A stretch of 64,000 bases of DNA from an uncultured Pseudomonadales bacterium (GTDB taxonomy: Bacteria; Pseudomonadota; Gammaproteobacteria; Pseudomonadales; Azotimanducaceae): positions 1-64,000 of the forward strand of contig CALKBV010000018.1 of the NCBI GenBank assembly GCA_937775265.1. Reading direction: 5' to 3'. A program made the position numbers and the translations under genes. Under the pieces are notes generated by a model that worked only from the letters and a program-made list of their open reading frames with translations, did no database searches and was not told the origin of the DNA. Of this stretch, positions 17,171 to 26,814 are shown in pieces (position 1 is the stretch's first letter; the number at the start of each line of letters is the position of its first letter).

Positions 17171-18076
17171 ATGAGTATCAGGGCGAGTCTTTTATCGTTG
17201 TTTATGCGTCTGACTATCAAGAAGGAGATGGCGAAACTTGATGATCCTGTGGCATTTCGTAAGCGAGCGGGTGGCTTTGGCGGGAAAACCCCTGAAACCG
17301 TGAAGTCGACTCCGGTAGACGCCGGTGGTGTTCCATCTGAATGGGTTGAGTGGGCAGGCGCACCTGAGGATTCAGTGATTCTTTATTTTCACGGCGGCGG
17401 GTACGTCTTCGGAGACCCTGACAGCCATCGTGATATAGCCTGGCGGCTCGGCAAGGAGTCAGGTTCAAAAGTACTTTTCGTCAATTATCGCCTGGCTCCA
17501 GAACACCGTTTTCCGGCCGCGGTAGATGACGCCACTGACAGTTACCGATGGCTGCTGGAGCAGGGGTTCGCACCTGATCGAATAGCCGTCGCTGGGGATT
17601 CTGCTGGAGGTGGGTTGGCAGTGGCGCTGATGGTGAACCTGAAGAACCTTGGCATAACGTTGCCCAAAGCAGCTGTTCTTATGTCCCCCTGGGTGGACCT
17701 TGCCATGACGGGTACCAGCATGGTGGCGAACGCGAGGTCAGATGTGATGTTGTCCCCGGAGGCTATTTCAATTTTCGCATCCTATTACCTTGGTGATACC
17801 AATCCAAAGGCGCCACTGGCATCTCCAGTTTTTGCAGATCTTTCCGATCTTCCCCCGACACTGGTGCTGGTCGGGAGCAAGGAGGTTTTGCTCAGCGATT
17901 CAATAACCCTGGTTGAAAAAATAAATGCAGCAGGTGGCAGCGCAAAGTTATCGGTCTGGTCGAAAATGCCTCACGTGTTTCCAATTCTTGCGGCTATTAT
18001 CCCTGAGGGGAAAAAAGCAATTGTAGATATGGCGGGATTTCTTCGCATTCATCTAGGCACGACTCGACTGGACTGA
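17171..18076 (+). CDS. Alpha/beta hydrolase, hormone-sensitive-lipase (GDxG) family
   Basis: A 301-residue esterase. It has the oxyanion motif HGGGYVFGD, the nucleophile motif GDSAGGG and a C-terminal histidine in MPHVFPIL. The acidic residue is expected in LVLVGSKEVLLSDS. ATG 17171 follows ACAGGA by 9 bases. An upstream in-frame start at 17024 would run through the promoter and antisense to DUF1853, so it is rejected. Likely a cytoplasmic short-chain ester or lactone hydrolase. The selD fusion starts 9 bases after its stop, so the two share a transcript. Confidence 0.9.
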   Translation: MSIRASLLSLFMRLTIKKEMAKLDDPVAFRKRAGGFGGKTPETVKSTPVDAGGVPSEWVEWAGAPEDSVILYFHGGGYVFGDPDSHRDIAWRLGKESGSKVLFVNYRLAPEHRFPAAVDDATDSYRWLLEQGFAPDRIAVAGDSAGGGLAVALMVNLKNLGITLPKAAVLMSPWVDLAMTGTSMVANARSDVMLSPEAISIFASYYLGDTNPKAPLASPVFADLSDLPPTLVLVGSKEVLLSDSITLVEKINAAGGSAKLSVWSKMPHVFPILAAIIPEGKKAIVDMAGFLRIHLGTTRLD

Positions 18077-18085
18077 TAGCGAATC

Positions 18086-20242
18086 ATGAACAATTTCCCT
18101 ATCGCCCGAGAGTTGGTGCTGGTCGGCGGCGGTCACAGCCATGTAATTTTTCTGCGCATGCTTGGTATGAACCCAGTGCCAGGACTCAAGACAACGCTGA
18201 TCAGCCCGGATACCAGAACTCCATACTCCGGAATGCTGCCCGGGCTGATCGCAGGGCACTACCATGAAGATGAAGCCTACATAGACCTGGTGCCTCTCTG
18301 CAGGTTTGCGGGTGTCGATTTTATTCAGTGCGAAGTTGGCGCAGTGGACCTGGGCGAGCAAACTGTTGCGCTTTTTGGCCGGCCAGCAGTCCATTACGAT
18401 TTTTTGTCTCTGGACATAGGCAGCGCGCCTGCGCTGGATGCTTCCATCAGCGATTCAGATGTCATTTCGGTTAAACCTATTAGTACTTTCCTGACCCGCT
18501 GGAACGCATTCGTTAAGAGATTCGAGTTGGAAGCTGTCTCAGATATTGGGTTCGTTGGGGCGGGAGCGGGTGGGGTTGAGCTTTGTCTTGCTGTTCAGTA
18601 TTTCTTGGCGAAGCAGTTTCCTGATAGATCGTTTCGCACGCATTTGTTCACGGAAGGAAAAACTATTCTGTCAGAGTTTAATACCTCTACCAGGATACGA
18701 TTTGAACGATTATTGGCGACAAGAAATATTCAGGTTCACAGGGAGTTTCGCGCGACATCTGCCGCTGGCGGTTTATTGGTGTCAGCTGACGCCAGAGAGG
18801 TTCAGTTAGATGAAATCTTCTGGATAACCCAGGCGAGCGCCCAACCCTGGCCCTCAGCGTCGGGTTTTGATGTGGATGCTGCAGGATTTATCCATGTAGG
18901 GGAGACACTACAAACGCTGAGCGCCGGCAACGTTTTTGCGGTGGGGGACTGCGCCAGGATGGTGAACCATCCGAGACCCAAAGCTGGTGTTTATGCTGTT
19001 CGTCAGGGCAAACCCCTGTTTCGCAATGTGATGGCGCTACTTCTGGGTTCAAGTCCTAAGCCTTACAGGCCACAATCGAGTTTTCTGTCGTTAATCTCAA
19101 CAGGACCTCAACATGCAATTGCCTCCAGAAATGGTTTCAGTCTGGAAGGCGATTGGGCCTGGCGTTGGAAAAACTGGATCGATAGTCGCTTCATGAAGCG
19201 TTTCTCCGACTTACCCAGTATGCACCAGGAACCAGAGAATAGTTTACAGGCAGAATTTGATGACAAAATGCATTGCGGTGGCTGCGGCTCCAAGGTGGCA
19301 GCGGATCTGCTGCACGATGTTCTGAAGGATATACTTGGTGAATCTGCCCCCGTTGATGATGCCGCTAAGATTGAGATTCCAGCCGGAAAAACCCTGCTAC
19401 AGTCAGTGGATCACTTCAGGAGCTTCGTCAATGATCCATACCTGCAGGCGAGGATAGCCCTTTGTCATTCTGTATCTGACATCTATGCGTGTGGTGGAAC
19501 ACCTCATTCGGTACTTGCCAGCCTGACGCTGCCATTCGGTAAGCCGGGGGTAACTAAGTCTTTGTTGGTTCAAATCCTGCAGGGGACCGTTGATCAACTT
19601 CAGGAAGAAGGTGCGATCCTGATCGGCGGGCATACCAGCGAAGGACTGGAGCTTTCAATTGGATTTACGGCTAATGGTACAGTCGATCCGTCTGATGCCT
19701 GGTCTAAACAGGGTAGTTCACCCGGCGATGTATTGGTGCTGACGAAGGCCCTGGGCACTGGCACTATCTTTGCTGCCGATATGCGACATCTGGCGAAAGG
19801 ACCTTGGGTTTCAGAAGCGTTGCTCCAGATGACGCGGTCAAATAGTGATGCAGTTAACATCGCGAAGAATTTCACTATACAAGCCTGCACCGACATTACG
19901 GGTTTTGGACTCGCGGGCCATTGCCTGGAAATGACGAGGCCCGGTTTAGGTATAGAGCTTCAGTTGAGTAACGTCCCGGTAATGAATGGAGCAACTGAGT
20001 GCCTCCATGCACTGGGTATTACCAGTAGCCTTCACGAGGCAAACAAACGGTCGTCTGGATTGTCTGGTCTGACTAGCGCCGCAGAGATTTTGTTTGATCC
20101 GCAAACCTCCGGCGGCCTGTTATTTAGTGTTCCCGCGGAAGAGTCTGAAACGCTCGTCTCAACGTTGAAGAGCGGAGGTTATAAGCAGGCTTCGATTGTA
20201 GGCCAAGTGACCAGCTCGTCCGGTATCCAGGTGGCGACTTAA
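18086..20242 (+). CDS. selD: Flavin oxidoreductase-SelD fusion (selenophosphate synthetase)
   Basis: A 718-residue two-domain protein. Residues 1-380 form a pyridine-nucleotide/FAD oxidoreductase: LVLVGGGHSHV at residue 10, FVGAGAGGVEL near 156 and FAVGDCARM near 284. This is the type known as the N-terminal extension of SelD (TIGR03169). Residues about 391-718 are SelD, which makes selenophosphate from selenide and ATP: HCGGCGSKV with Cys400 at the catalytic cysteine position, IYACGGTPHSVLASLTLP, GGHTSEG and DPQTSGGLL. The second cysteine of the E. coli site is Ser. The fusion suggests local generation or oxidation of selenide. selA, selB and selU are not in the window. Confidence 0.94.
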   Translation: MNNFPIARELVLVGGGHSHVIFLRMLGMNPVPGLKTTLISPDTRTPYSGMLPGLIAGHYHEDEAYIDLVPLCRFAGVDFIQCEVGAVDLGEQTVALFGRPAVHYDFLSLDIGSAPALDASISDSDVISVKPISTFLTRWNAFVKRFELEAVSDIGFVGAGAGGVELCLAVQYFLAKQFPDRSFRTHLFTEGKTILSEFNTSTRIRFERLLATRNIQVHREFRATSAAGGLLVSADAREVQLDEIFWITQASAQPWPSASGFDVDAAGFIHVGETLQTLSAGNVFAVGDCARMVNHPRPKAGVYAVRQGKPLFRNVMALLLGSSPKPYRPQSSFLSLISTGPQHAIASRNGFSLEGDWAWRWKNWIDSRFMKRFSDLPSMHQEPENSLQAEFDDKMHCGGCGSKVAADLLHDVLKDILGESAPVDDAAKIEIPAGKTLLQSVDHFRSFVNDPYLQARIALCHSVSDIYACGGTPHSVLASLTLPFGKPGVTKSLLVQILQGTVDQLQEEGAILIGGHTSEGLELSIGFTANGTVDPSDAWSKQGSSPGDVLVLTKALGTGTIFAADMRHLAKGPWVSEALLQMTRSNSDAVNIAKNFTIQACTDITGFGLAGHCLEMTRPGLGIELQLSNVPVMNGATECLHALGITSSLHEANKRSSGLSGLTSAAEILFDPQTSGGLLFSVPAEESETLVSTLKSGGYKQASIVGQVTSSSGIQVAT

Positions 20243-20322
20243 TCCACTTAACGGTCTGCTGGATGACTTGAAGTTGTGTATCCTTGCTCTAATCAATCAC
20301 CTATACCCAGCGCGGCATCAAT

Positions 20323-21792
20323 ATGGCTTCACACCCTGACTCTCTCGACATTGATATTCCAGGCCTGGCATCTCAGTTTATCGGTGGCAAGTGGCTGGAA
20401 CGAAACCCAACGTTCGTTGACGTTATCTCGCCTACGACTGAGGAGTCTCTGGTGCAGGTCGCAGACCCAACACCTGCAGACGCTGATGCGGCAGTAGTCG
20501 CCGCCAGGAAGGCGTTCGATAACGGGCCATGGCCTGATATGCCCGTGATTGACCGAGTAACAATCTGTCGTCGCCTCTGTGACTTGTTGGAGGCGCGAAT
20601 GGATCGGCTGAATCGTGCGTGGACTTTCGAGTCTGGTGCCACGCTTGCTCACGGTTCAATGATCAACGGTGCAGCAGGGGTGTCAATCTGGCGACAGGCG
20701 CTAGAGCTTGCGCCGAGCTTACCCTGGGAAGAAGAGCGAGATGGTGCGCTGATCTGGCGGGAACCGATCGGGACAGTGCTAGGTGTGCTGACTTTCAACG
20801 GACCGATTGTACTGATGGGGATGAAAATCATTCCAGCACTGCTAGCCGGTTGTACTGTCATTATTAAACACGCTCCTGAATCTGCCCTGACCTCCCGGCT
20901 CATTGCCGAGGCGATTCGGGAGGCAGACTTCCCGCCTGGTGTTGTCAGTGTTCTTGCTGCCGGTACGAGGGTCAGCCAGCACCTGGTCGGTCATCCCGGC
21001 GTTGATATGGTTGCGCTAACTGGGGGAACCGAGATTGGTATCGATGTTGTAAAGAGAACGGCGGAGCGCCTTGCAAGAACGGCCCTGGAACTTGGTGGTA
21101 AGTCGCCTGCGATTATTGCTGACGATGCAGATATAGATGAAGTAATTGAGACGCTTGGCCCGGGGAGCAGCGGCTATATGGGCCAGGTCTGTGTCAACCT
21201 GTCGCGGGTGATTGCGCCCAGGCATCGCTATAACGAAGTTGTGGACGCGCTGGCGAGTTACTACGGTTCAATTCAGGTGGGAGATCCTTTTGATAAATCC
21301 ATAGATCAGGGACCTCTCGCGGCAGTGCGCGCTCGAGACCGCGTCGAACGCTATGTCGGTATCGCCAAGAAAGAGGGCGCATCGGTTGTGACGGGCGGTC
21401 ACAGGCCGGCACATTTGAATCGCGGCTGGTTTTATTCACCGACTTTGCTGGCAGACGTGACTAACGATATGACCATTGCGCAGGAAGAAGTCTTTGGTCC
21501 GGTAACTGCGGTAATAGCCCATGATGGTATAGAAGACGCAATTAATATCGCTAACGACTCGCGATTCGGTCTCGCCTGTTCGATCTACACCAAAGATAAG
21601 GAAACAGCGGTGAATGCCGCAAGAAAAATACGCACCGGTGCTGTGGCGATCAACAGTGCCGGGGTCAGCCTGACGCAGCCGTTCGGTGGCTATAAACAGT
21701 CAGGCTGGGGACGTGAATGCGGGCCAGAGGGAATTCTGGAGTTCACCCAGATCAAGCAGGTTATGTCGGACGCGAGTTACCTGGATAGCTAG
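20323..21792 (+). CDS. NAD(P)-dependent aldehyde dehydrogenase
   Basis: A 489-residue ALDH. Cofactor fold GGTEIGIDVVKRTAE, general-base glutamate in LELGGKSP, nucleophile cysteine in GYMGQVCVNLSR, and EEVFGPV and PFGGYKQSGWGRE near the C-terminus. It oxidises an aldehyde to the acid. The gene begins a run of plus-strand catabolic genes and stands 80 bases after selD. The substrate cannot be assigned from sequence. Confidence 0.93.
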   Translation: MASHPDSLDIDIPGLASQFIGGKWLERNPTFVDVISPTTEESLVQVADPTPADADAAVVAARKAFDNGPWPDMPVIDRVTICRRLCDLLEARMDRLNRAWTFESGATLAHGSMINGAAGVSIWRQALELAPSLPWEEERDGALIWREPIGTVLGVLTFNGPIVLMGMKIIPALLAGCTVIIKHAPESALTSRLIAEAIREADFPPGVVSVLAAGTRVSQHLVGHPGVDMVALTGGTEIGIDVVKRTAERLARTALELGGKSPAIIADDADIDEVIETLGPGSSGYMGQVCVNLSRVIAPRHRYNEVVDALASYYGSIQVGDPFDKSIDQGPLAAVRARDRVERYVGIAKKEGASVVTGGHRPAHLNRGWFYSPTLLADVTNDMTIAQEEVFGPVTAVIAHDGIEDAINIANDSRFGLACSIYTKDKETAVNAARKIRTGAVAINSAGVSLTQPFGGYKQSGWGRECGPEGILEFTQIKQVMSDASYLDS

Positions 21793-21804
21793 CCTCTGTA
21801 TTTA

Positions 21805-22107
21805 TTATCCTGGACCTGATACTTCCGTCGCTTCATAAAATTTAGCGTTAACTGATTTTGGGGGATTGGCAGCCATAGCTTGCTGGAACACGGCCATATG
21901 CGGTTCCGCAAAGTGGGCGGCAAGGGCCGCCATATTCTCCCATTGCTCGGTTACTCTGATGACATTTGGATTGCTGGTCTCGACAGAGAATGTATAGTCA
22001 TTACAGCCTGCCTCTCTGCGACTATGAGTTTCCATCTCCCTGATAGCTTCTTTCATTGCTGCGATATCGGATTCCGTTGACTCGATTATTGCATTGACGA
22101 CGATCAT
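21805..22107 (-). CDS. Antibiotic biosynthesis monooxygenase (ABM) domain protein
   Basis: A 100-residue dimeric ferredoxin-like-fold protein of the YgiN/ABM family: MIVVNAIIES, then EAGCNDYTFSVET and VIRVTEQWENMAALAAHFAEPH. Family members are cofactor-free monooxygenases or heme/quinol-binding proteins. It converges with the ALDH gene, with 12 bases between the stops, so it is a separate unit. Confidence 0.88.
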   Translation of the reverse strand: MIVVNAIIESTESDIAAMKEAIREMETHSRREAGCNDYTFSVETSNPNVIRVTEQWENMAALAAHFAEPHMAVFQQAMAANPPKSVNAKFYEATEVSGPG

Positions 22108-22428
22108 GAATACTCCTGGTGTTTGTAGTTGATAAGGATTCGTTCAACTATCGCAGACCGACGTCGCTCAGTACAGCCTATGGTTTACAGGGCGTTAATA
22201 TCTTTTAGTGGGTGACTCTTTAAGCCTACTCACTGCATTGGCAACTTCGCCAGCCAGCTGCGTGTTTAAGCTCGAAATTGCTCGATACTCATTTGTATTC
22301 CAGCGTTAGTCTGGTCTATACAGTAAGCTATCAAAAATAGAACATGATCACTATAACCTGACTTACGGAAAGCCCTGCTTCGAGCTGGAGGGGGGCAGTC
22401 ACATGCAATACTTAAAGGATGACTAACT
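22108..22428. other. Divergent intergenic region, ABM / cinA-like
   Basis: 321 bases containing the promoters for both genes. I see no gene, strong repeat or recognisable operator. AAGGA before 22429 is the Shine-Dalgarno sequence for the cinA-like gene. Confidence 0.4.
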
Positions 22429-22905
22429 ATGTTTTCAGATACAGTTACTGACATTGCTGGACTACTGGTTGACCGGGGCGATACAGTCTCTGTTGCGGAG
22501 AGTTCAACCGGAGGATTGATCTCGGCTAACCTGTTGTCGGTTCCGGGCGCATCTGCTTTTTTTCAGGGCGGCAGTGTTGTCTATACCCTGGCTTCAAGGC
22601 GAGCATTTCTTGATCTTGACCGCGATAGAGTTCGCGAGCTCAAGCCGCTCACGGAAGAGATGGTCGCTGAGTTCGCGCGTGCAGCGCGTGAAAAATTAGA
22701 TACCACCTGGGGTATTGCTGAATTAGGTGCTGCAGGACCCGCAGGTACACCTTATGGGCATGGTCCAGGGGTCAGTGTTATCGCTATATCCGGACCGTGC
22801 TCCATCAGCAGTACGACACGAACTAGTGACGATGACAGGCACAGTAATATGCTTGCCTTCACCGAAGCAGGTTTGCTTCTGTTTCGCCAGGCATTGCAGG
22901 CCTAA
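22429..22905 (+). CDS. CinA C-terminal domain protein (nicotinamide-nucleotide amidase, PncC type)
   Basis: A 158-residue stand-alone CinA C-terminal domain: SVAESSTGGLISANLLSVPG, FFQGGSVVYT, then GAAGPAGTPYGHGPGVSVIAISGP. PncC-type enzymes deamidate NMN in NAD salvage. AAGGA precedes ATG by 9 bases. The GxAGP block is kept, so an active enzyme is likely, although the C-terminal part (SISSTTRTSDDDRHSN) is more divergent than in PncC. Confidence 0.88.
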   Translation: MFSDTVTDIAGLLVDRGDTVSVAESSTGGLISANLLSVPGASAFFQGGSVVYTLASRRAFLDLDRDRVRELKPLTEEMVAEFARAAREKLDTTWGIAELGAAGPAGTPYGHGPGVSVIAISGPCSISSTTRTSDDDRHSNMLAFTEAGLLLFRQALQA

Positions 22906-23143
22906 AATGTGCAGTCGTTTGGCGCCATCGTCGTTTCGAGCCAGAGTCCAGCTGATTACTCAAATCTGGAGGCACCTAGGGAATTGCGTGTTGGTCGATA
23001 TCAATTGTCAATTTCGTTTACAATAAATACTGGTATTTCCCGTCAGTCAGGTTGACCCCTGCGATTGGTGTGAAGATATTGTTTGACACAGGGTATGGCG
23101 ACTCAGCTGCCGTAGAGACGTTTTTCCAGAGCGTTATGGGGGA

Positions 23144-24328
23144 TTGAACTCTTTGAACAAGATTACGGGTATTTACGAATTATCAGTGCCGCTCGAGGGT
23201 GACATTAAGAATGCAGTGGTCAATTTTTCGGCCCATGATGTTTCCCTGGTTGCTGTTGTCAGTAATATCACAAGGTTTGGGCGACCGTTGGTTGGTTACG
23301 GGTTCAATTCCATTGGCAGGTTCGCACAAGCCGGTATCCTTCAGGCGCGTATGGTTCCCCGGGTCCTCAACGCCGATCCTGCATCGTTAGTCACCGAGAA
23401 CGAGGATTTTTTCGACCCTGCTGTTATTGCCAACGTAGCGATGAGCAACGAGAAGCCTGGTGGTCATGGAGACAGGGCGGGGGCGCTGGGCGCACTTGAG
23501 CTTGCGGTTTGGGATCTGAACGCCAAGTTGGCAGATGAGCCTGCCTGGTCATGGATCTCTAAATGTCACGCTACACGAATTGAGCGTCTTGATGTTTCGA
23601 CTTACGCCGCAGGAGGTTATTACTATTCCACAGATTCGTTAGCGAGGCTGCGGGATGAGTTGCACGGTTATCGTGATCTGGGTTTTGACGAATTTAAAAT
23701 CAAGATAGGTGGTGCAAGCCTTGAAGCAGACCTGGAGCGAATTGATACTGCGGTCGACTTGGCAGGGTCAGGTCAACGCGTTGCGGTTGATGCGAACGGT
23801 CGATTTGATACCGAAACTGCTGTTCGATATCTTGAATCGATATCGGTACGTGGATTGCGCTGGTTTGAGGAGCCTGGTGACCCACTCGATTTTGAGTTGC
23901 TAAGCCAACTTAGCGCGATGACTGATATCCCGCTGGCTACAGGAGAAAACCTTTTTAGCGTGCAGGATACTCGAAACCTGCTGCTTTATGGCGGTATGAA
24001 GCCTGGCCGTGATGTTTTCCAGATGGATGCAGGTTTAAGCTACGGATTGACAGAATATGTGAAGATGCTGGCTCAACTCGAATCAGCGGGTATGAGCAGG
24101 GACCAGTGTTTTCCGCATGGCGGGCACCTGATCAATCTGCATATAGCCGCGGGCCTTAATCTGGGTGGTTGCGAAGCTTACCCTGGTGTATTCGGCCCTT
24201 TTGGCGGATTTTCCCCGGCTTGCGAGATAAGCGACGGCAGCGTCACGCCGTCTGATGCACCTGGTTTCGGGCTCGAAGAGAAACCCGAACTTCTACCCTA
24301 TATTAACAAGTTAGGTGAGGATTTTTAA
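23144..24328 (+). CDS. Enolase-superfamily dehydratase, D-tartrate dehydratase-like
   Basis: A 394-residue protein of the mandelate racemase/muconate lactonizing group. It has the base lysine in EFKIKIGG, metal ligands in VDANG, WFEEPGDP and ATGENLF, and the partner histidine in FPHGGHLINLHIAAGLNLGG. The long C-terminal CEAYPGVFGPFGGF block is characteristic of the D-tartrate dehydratase subgroup, so dehydration of an acid sugar or hydroxy-diacid is likely. The start is TTG (23144 or 23153) after ATGGGGGA. A ketopantoate-reductase-like gene begins 2 bases after its stop, indicating co-translation. Confidence 0.88.
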   Translation: MNSLNKITGIYELSVPLEGDIKNAVVNFSAHDVSLVAVVSNITRFGRPLVGYGFNSIGRFAQAGILQARMVPRVLNADPASLVTENEDFFDPAVIANVAMSNEKPGGHGDRAGALGALELAVWDLNAKLADEPAWSWISKCHATRIERLDVSTYAAGGYYYSTDSLARLRDELHGYRDLGFDEFKIKIGGASLEADLERIDTAVDLAGSGQRVAVDANGRFDTETAVRYLESISVRGLRWFEEPGDPLDFELLSQLSAMTDIPLATGENLFSVQDTRNLLLYGGMKPGRDVFQMDAGLSYGLTEYVKMLAQLESAGMSRDQCFPHGGHLINLHIAAGLNLGGCEAYPGVFGPFGGFSPACEISDGSVTPSDAPGFGLEEKPELLPYINKLGEDF

Positions 24329-24330
24329 CG

Positions 24331-25257
24331 ATGCGTATTGCCATATTTGGTTGTGGTGCCATGGGTTCTATTTATGCGGGATTGCTCGCGTCGGCCGGGC
24401 ATGAATTGATCGGTATAGATCGTAATCAGGCGCATGTAGATGCGATCAACACCAGCGGATTAAGAGTGACCGGCGCAAGTGGGGATCGTTGCGTCGCCAT
24501 TCAGGCTTATACGGAGCCGCCGGATGTTGAGGTGGATTTACTCGTTATTGCAGTGAAAGCTTCGCATGTCGGTGCGTCGAGCGCTGCCCGTTCGCTGGTT
24601 AAATCAACAGGCTCTATCCTGACGATTCAAAATGGTCTTGGTAGTGCAGATGTAGTGGCTGGTGTTTTCGGTAATGAGAGACTGATTGTAGGGGTTGCTC
24701 AGGGCTTCGGGGCTTCGCTCCAGGCGCCGGGAGTTACTCACCATAATGATATGAAAGCAATTCGCATGGGTGATTATACGCAGGGCAACAGTGAGCGGTT
24801 AAATAGTGTCGTTAGTATTTTTCAAACATCAGGTTTTGATACAGAGGCAGTAAATAACATTGAAGTTGTCCAGTGGGAAAAACTGATTTGTAACGTAGCC
24901 TATAGCGGCCCTTGTGCCCTGACAGGGTTGACGGTAGGGGAAGTGTTGGATGATCCCATCGTAGGTCCGGTTAGTCGAGCCGCAGCTGTTGAGGCCTGGG
25001 AGGTCGCGCGGAGGAGAAGCATACCGATTGCGGTTGATGACCCCGTCGCCTATGTGCAGGGTTTTGCTGAAAGGATGCGCTCTGCCAAGCCTTCTGTGCT
25101 GTTAGATATTGAAGCTGGGCGTCGAAGTGAAATCGACGTTATCAATGGCGCGGTTGAGCGTGAAGCAATGCGCGTTGACTCCTTTGCGCCAGTGAATGCA
25201 ACAATTACAGCTCTGGTCCGCTCACTTGAAGAACGAACAATAGCTGACGGGAACTAA
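24331..25257 (+). CDS. 2-dehydropantoate 2-reductase (ketopantoate reductase) family
   Basis: A 308-residue NADPH-dependent reductase: IFGCGAMGSIYAGLLASAGH Rossmann motif, VIAVKAS, ILTIQNGLG, and the catalytic lysine in VQWEKLICNVAYSGPCALTG. Its setting in a catabolic operon rather than with pan genes suggests it acts on another 2-keto acid or hydroxyacid, perhaps the keto acid formed by the upstream dehydratase. That link is an inference. GAGGA inside the preceding gene serves as its Shine-Dalgarno sequence. Confidence 0.88.
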   Translation: MRIAIFGCGAMGSIYAGLLASAGHELIGIDRNQAHVDAINTSGLRVTGASGDRCVAIQAYTEPPDVEVDLLVIAVKASHVGASSAARSLVKSTGSILTIQNGLGSADVVAGVFGNERLIVGVAQGFGASLQAPGVTHHNDMKAIRMGDYTQGNSERLNSVVSIFQTSGFDTEAVNNIEVVQWEKLICNVAYSGPCALTGLTVGEVLDDPIVGPVSRAAAVEAWEVARRRSIPIAVDDPVAYVQGFAERMRSAKPSVLLDIEAGRRSEIDVINGAVEREAMRVDSFAPVNATITALVRSLEERTIADGN

Positions 25258-25414
25258 AATTGGCTGATGGAGCCTGGTACGACAACAAGCTAAGCCGTAG
25301 CGAGCAGGTTTGATGAATTCCCTGGCGCTAATGTGATGGTGCAGGCGTGAGCCTGGTCTTATCCAGTCTGCTACCTGCCAGCTGCTATAAAAAAATAACA
25401 AGCAAGGAAAAGAC

Positions 25415-26530
25415 ATGGTGGAAACCAAGAAAACCTTCGTATCAACTACTTCCCCTACCGGGTCTCGTAATGGTGCAGGATTTAACCCTTGCCAGGGTCT
25501 CTACGTCGAACCCCGCGGGGAAAAGGCCAGGGTTGCGCTCATTGCCACGCACTATAACGTTGATTTTAGCGAGCATTATCTGGGTGAGTATATGGCCGAA
25601 CGTGGATTTGGTTTTCTAGGGTGGAACACGCGCTTTCGTGGTCTGGAATATGCCTTCCTTCTGGAGCATGCATTGATCGATATTGGTGAGGGTGTTAAGT
25701 GGCTTCGGGAAGTGGCTGGTGTAGAGAAGGTCGTCATACTTGGGAATTCCGGTGGAGGATCGTTGATGGCTGCTTATCAGTCACAAGCGAAGGGGGTGAC
25801 GATGAAACCTACGCCCGGTTTGGAGTTGCCAAAGGCGCTTGACGCGATTGAACCAGCAGACCTTTACATCTCGCTTTGTGCGCATGGCGGGCGTCCGGAA
25901 GTGCTAACGGAATGGTTTGACCCATCGATCACCGACGAGAAAGACCCAACGAGTATCGATCCATCACTCAACATGTATGACGAAGAGAACACCAGACCCT
26001 ACTCATCAGAGTTTATTGCCAAGTATCGTCAGGCGCAGGAAGCAAGAAACCATCGGATCACCGACTGGTGTTATGAGGAACTCGAGCGATTGTCTAGACA
26101 CGGCATGACAGACAGGGCTTTTAACATGTACCGGACCTGGGCTGACCTCAGGCTGATGGATCCCACTATCGACCCAAATAATAGACGGCCGCAATGGTGT
26201 TATGCGGGAGACCCTCGGGCTGCCAATTTTTCGCCTCGTGGGATTGGGTTGACGAATACCATTCGTACATGGCTATCCATGTGGAGTCTTCGAGATTCAT
26301 ACTGCAGTGGGATTCCTCATCTGCAGAGAATTGATGAGCCAGCGCTAATTGTTCAGAGCGATGCAGACACAGGCGTGTTTCCGCGTGATGCCCAACTGGT
26401 TCATGACTCCCTGGCATCGGGTGATAAACGACTGGAAATGATACAGGGGGACCATTATCTTCTTGAGCCCGCTAACGCACGAGATAAAGTCGCGGATATG
26501 ATTGCGGCATGGCTCGGGGAAAAAGCTTAG
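25415..26530 (+). CDS. Alpha/beta hydrolase
   Basis: A 371-residue alpha/beta-hydrolase: VALIATHYNVDFSEHY, WNTRFRG, nucleophile elbow GNSGGGSLM, acid in IVQSDADTGVFP and histidine in GDHYLLEP. The long insert between about residues 150 and 260 is a cap domain. AAGGA precedes ATG by 9 bases. It follows the dehydratase-reductase pair by 157 bases. Hydrolysis of a C-C, ester or thioester bond in the same pathway is plausible but not shown. Confidence 0.88.
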   Translation: MVETKKTFVSTTSPTGSRNGAGFNPCQGLYVEPRGEKARVALIATHYNVDFSEHYLGEYMAERGFGFLGWNTRFRGLEYAFLLEHALIDIGEGVKWLREVAGVEKVVILGNSGGGSLMAAYQSQAKGVTMKPTPGLELPKALDAIEPADLYISLCAHGGRPEVLTEWFDPSITDEKDPTSIDPSLNMYDEENTRPYSSEFIAKYRQAQEARNHRITDWCYEELERLSRHGMTDRAFNMYRTWADLRLMDPTIDPNNRRPQWCYAGDPRAANFSPRGIGLTNTIRTWLSMWSLRDSYCSGIPHLQRIDEPALIVQSDADTGVFPRDAQLVHDSLASGDKRLEMIQGDHYLLEPANARDKVADMIAAWLGEKA

Positions 26531-26814
26531 CCCAGATCGTCGAGTACCCATACCGCTGGATGCTGCGATTCTGGCCACAAGAGGCTCAAAATGCCAGGAG
26601 CGCTGATGAACTGCCCCTGGTTTAGCTTCTTTTTTGAGTTTCACGGTAAATTGTTGAAGGCGGACGAGACTAGTTCATCGATATAATTGACCAAAATCGT
26701 GATTGGCAAGTAGGATGTCTGCAGTCTTAGCGGACAGGCGAAATTTATGCCGAGATTGAAACAAGTGTCGTGAGCAGTTGCGCTCGATAATATATGGAAC
26801 GAAAGGGGTTGATT

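Noticed and set aside
17024..18076. Long reading of the esterase from 17024
   Set aside because: It would run through the promoter and the antisense DUF1853 start. ATG 17171 has a Shine-Dalgarno sequence and gives a family-like N-terminus.
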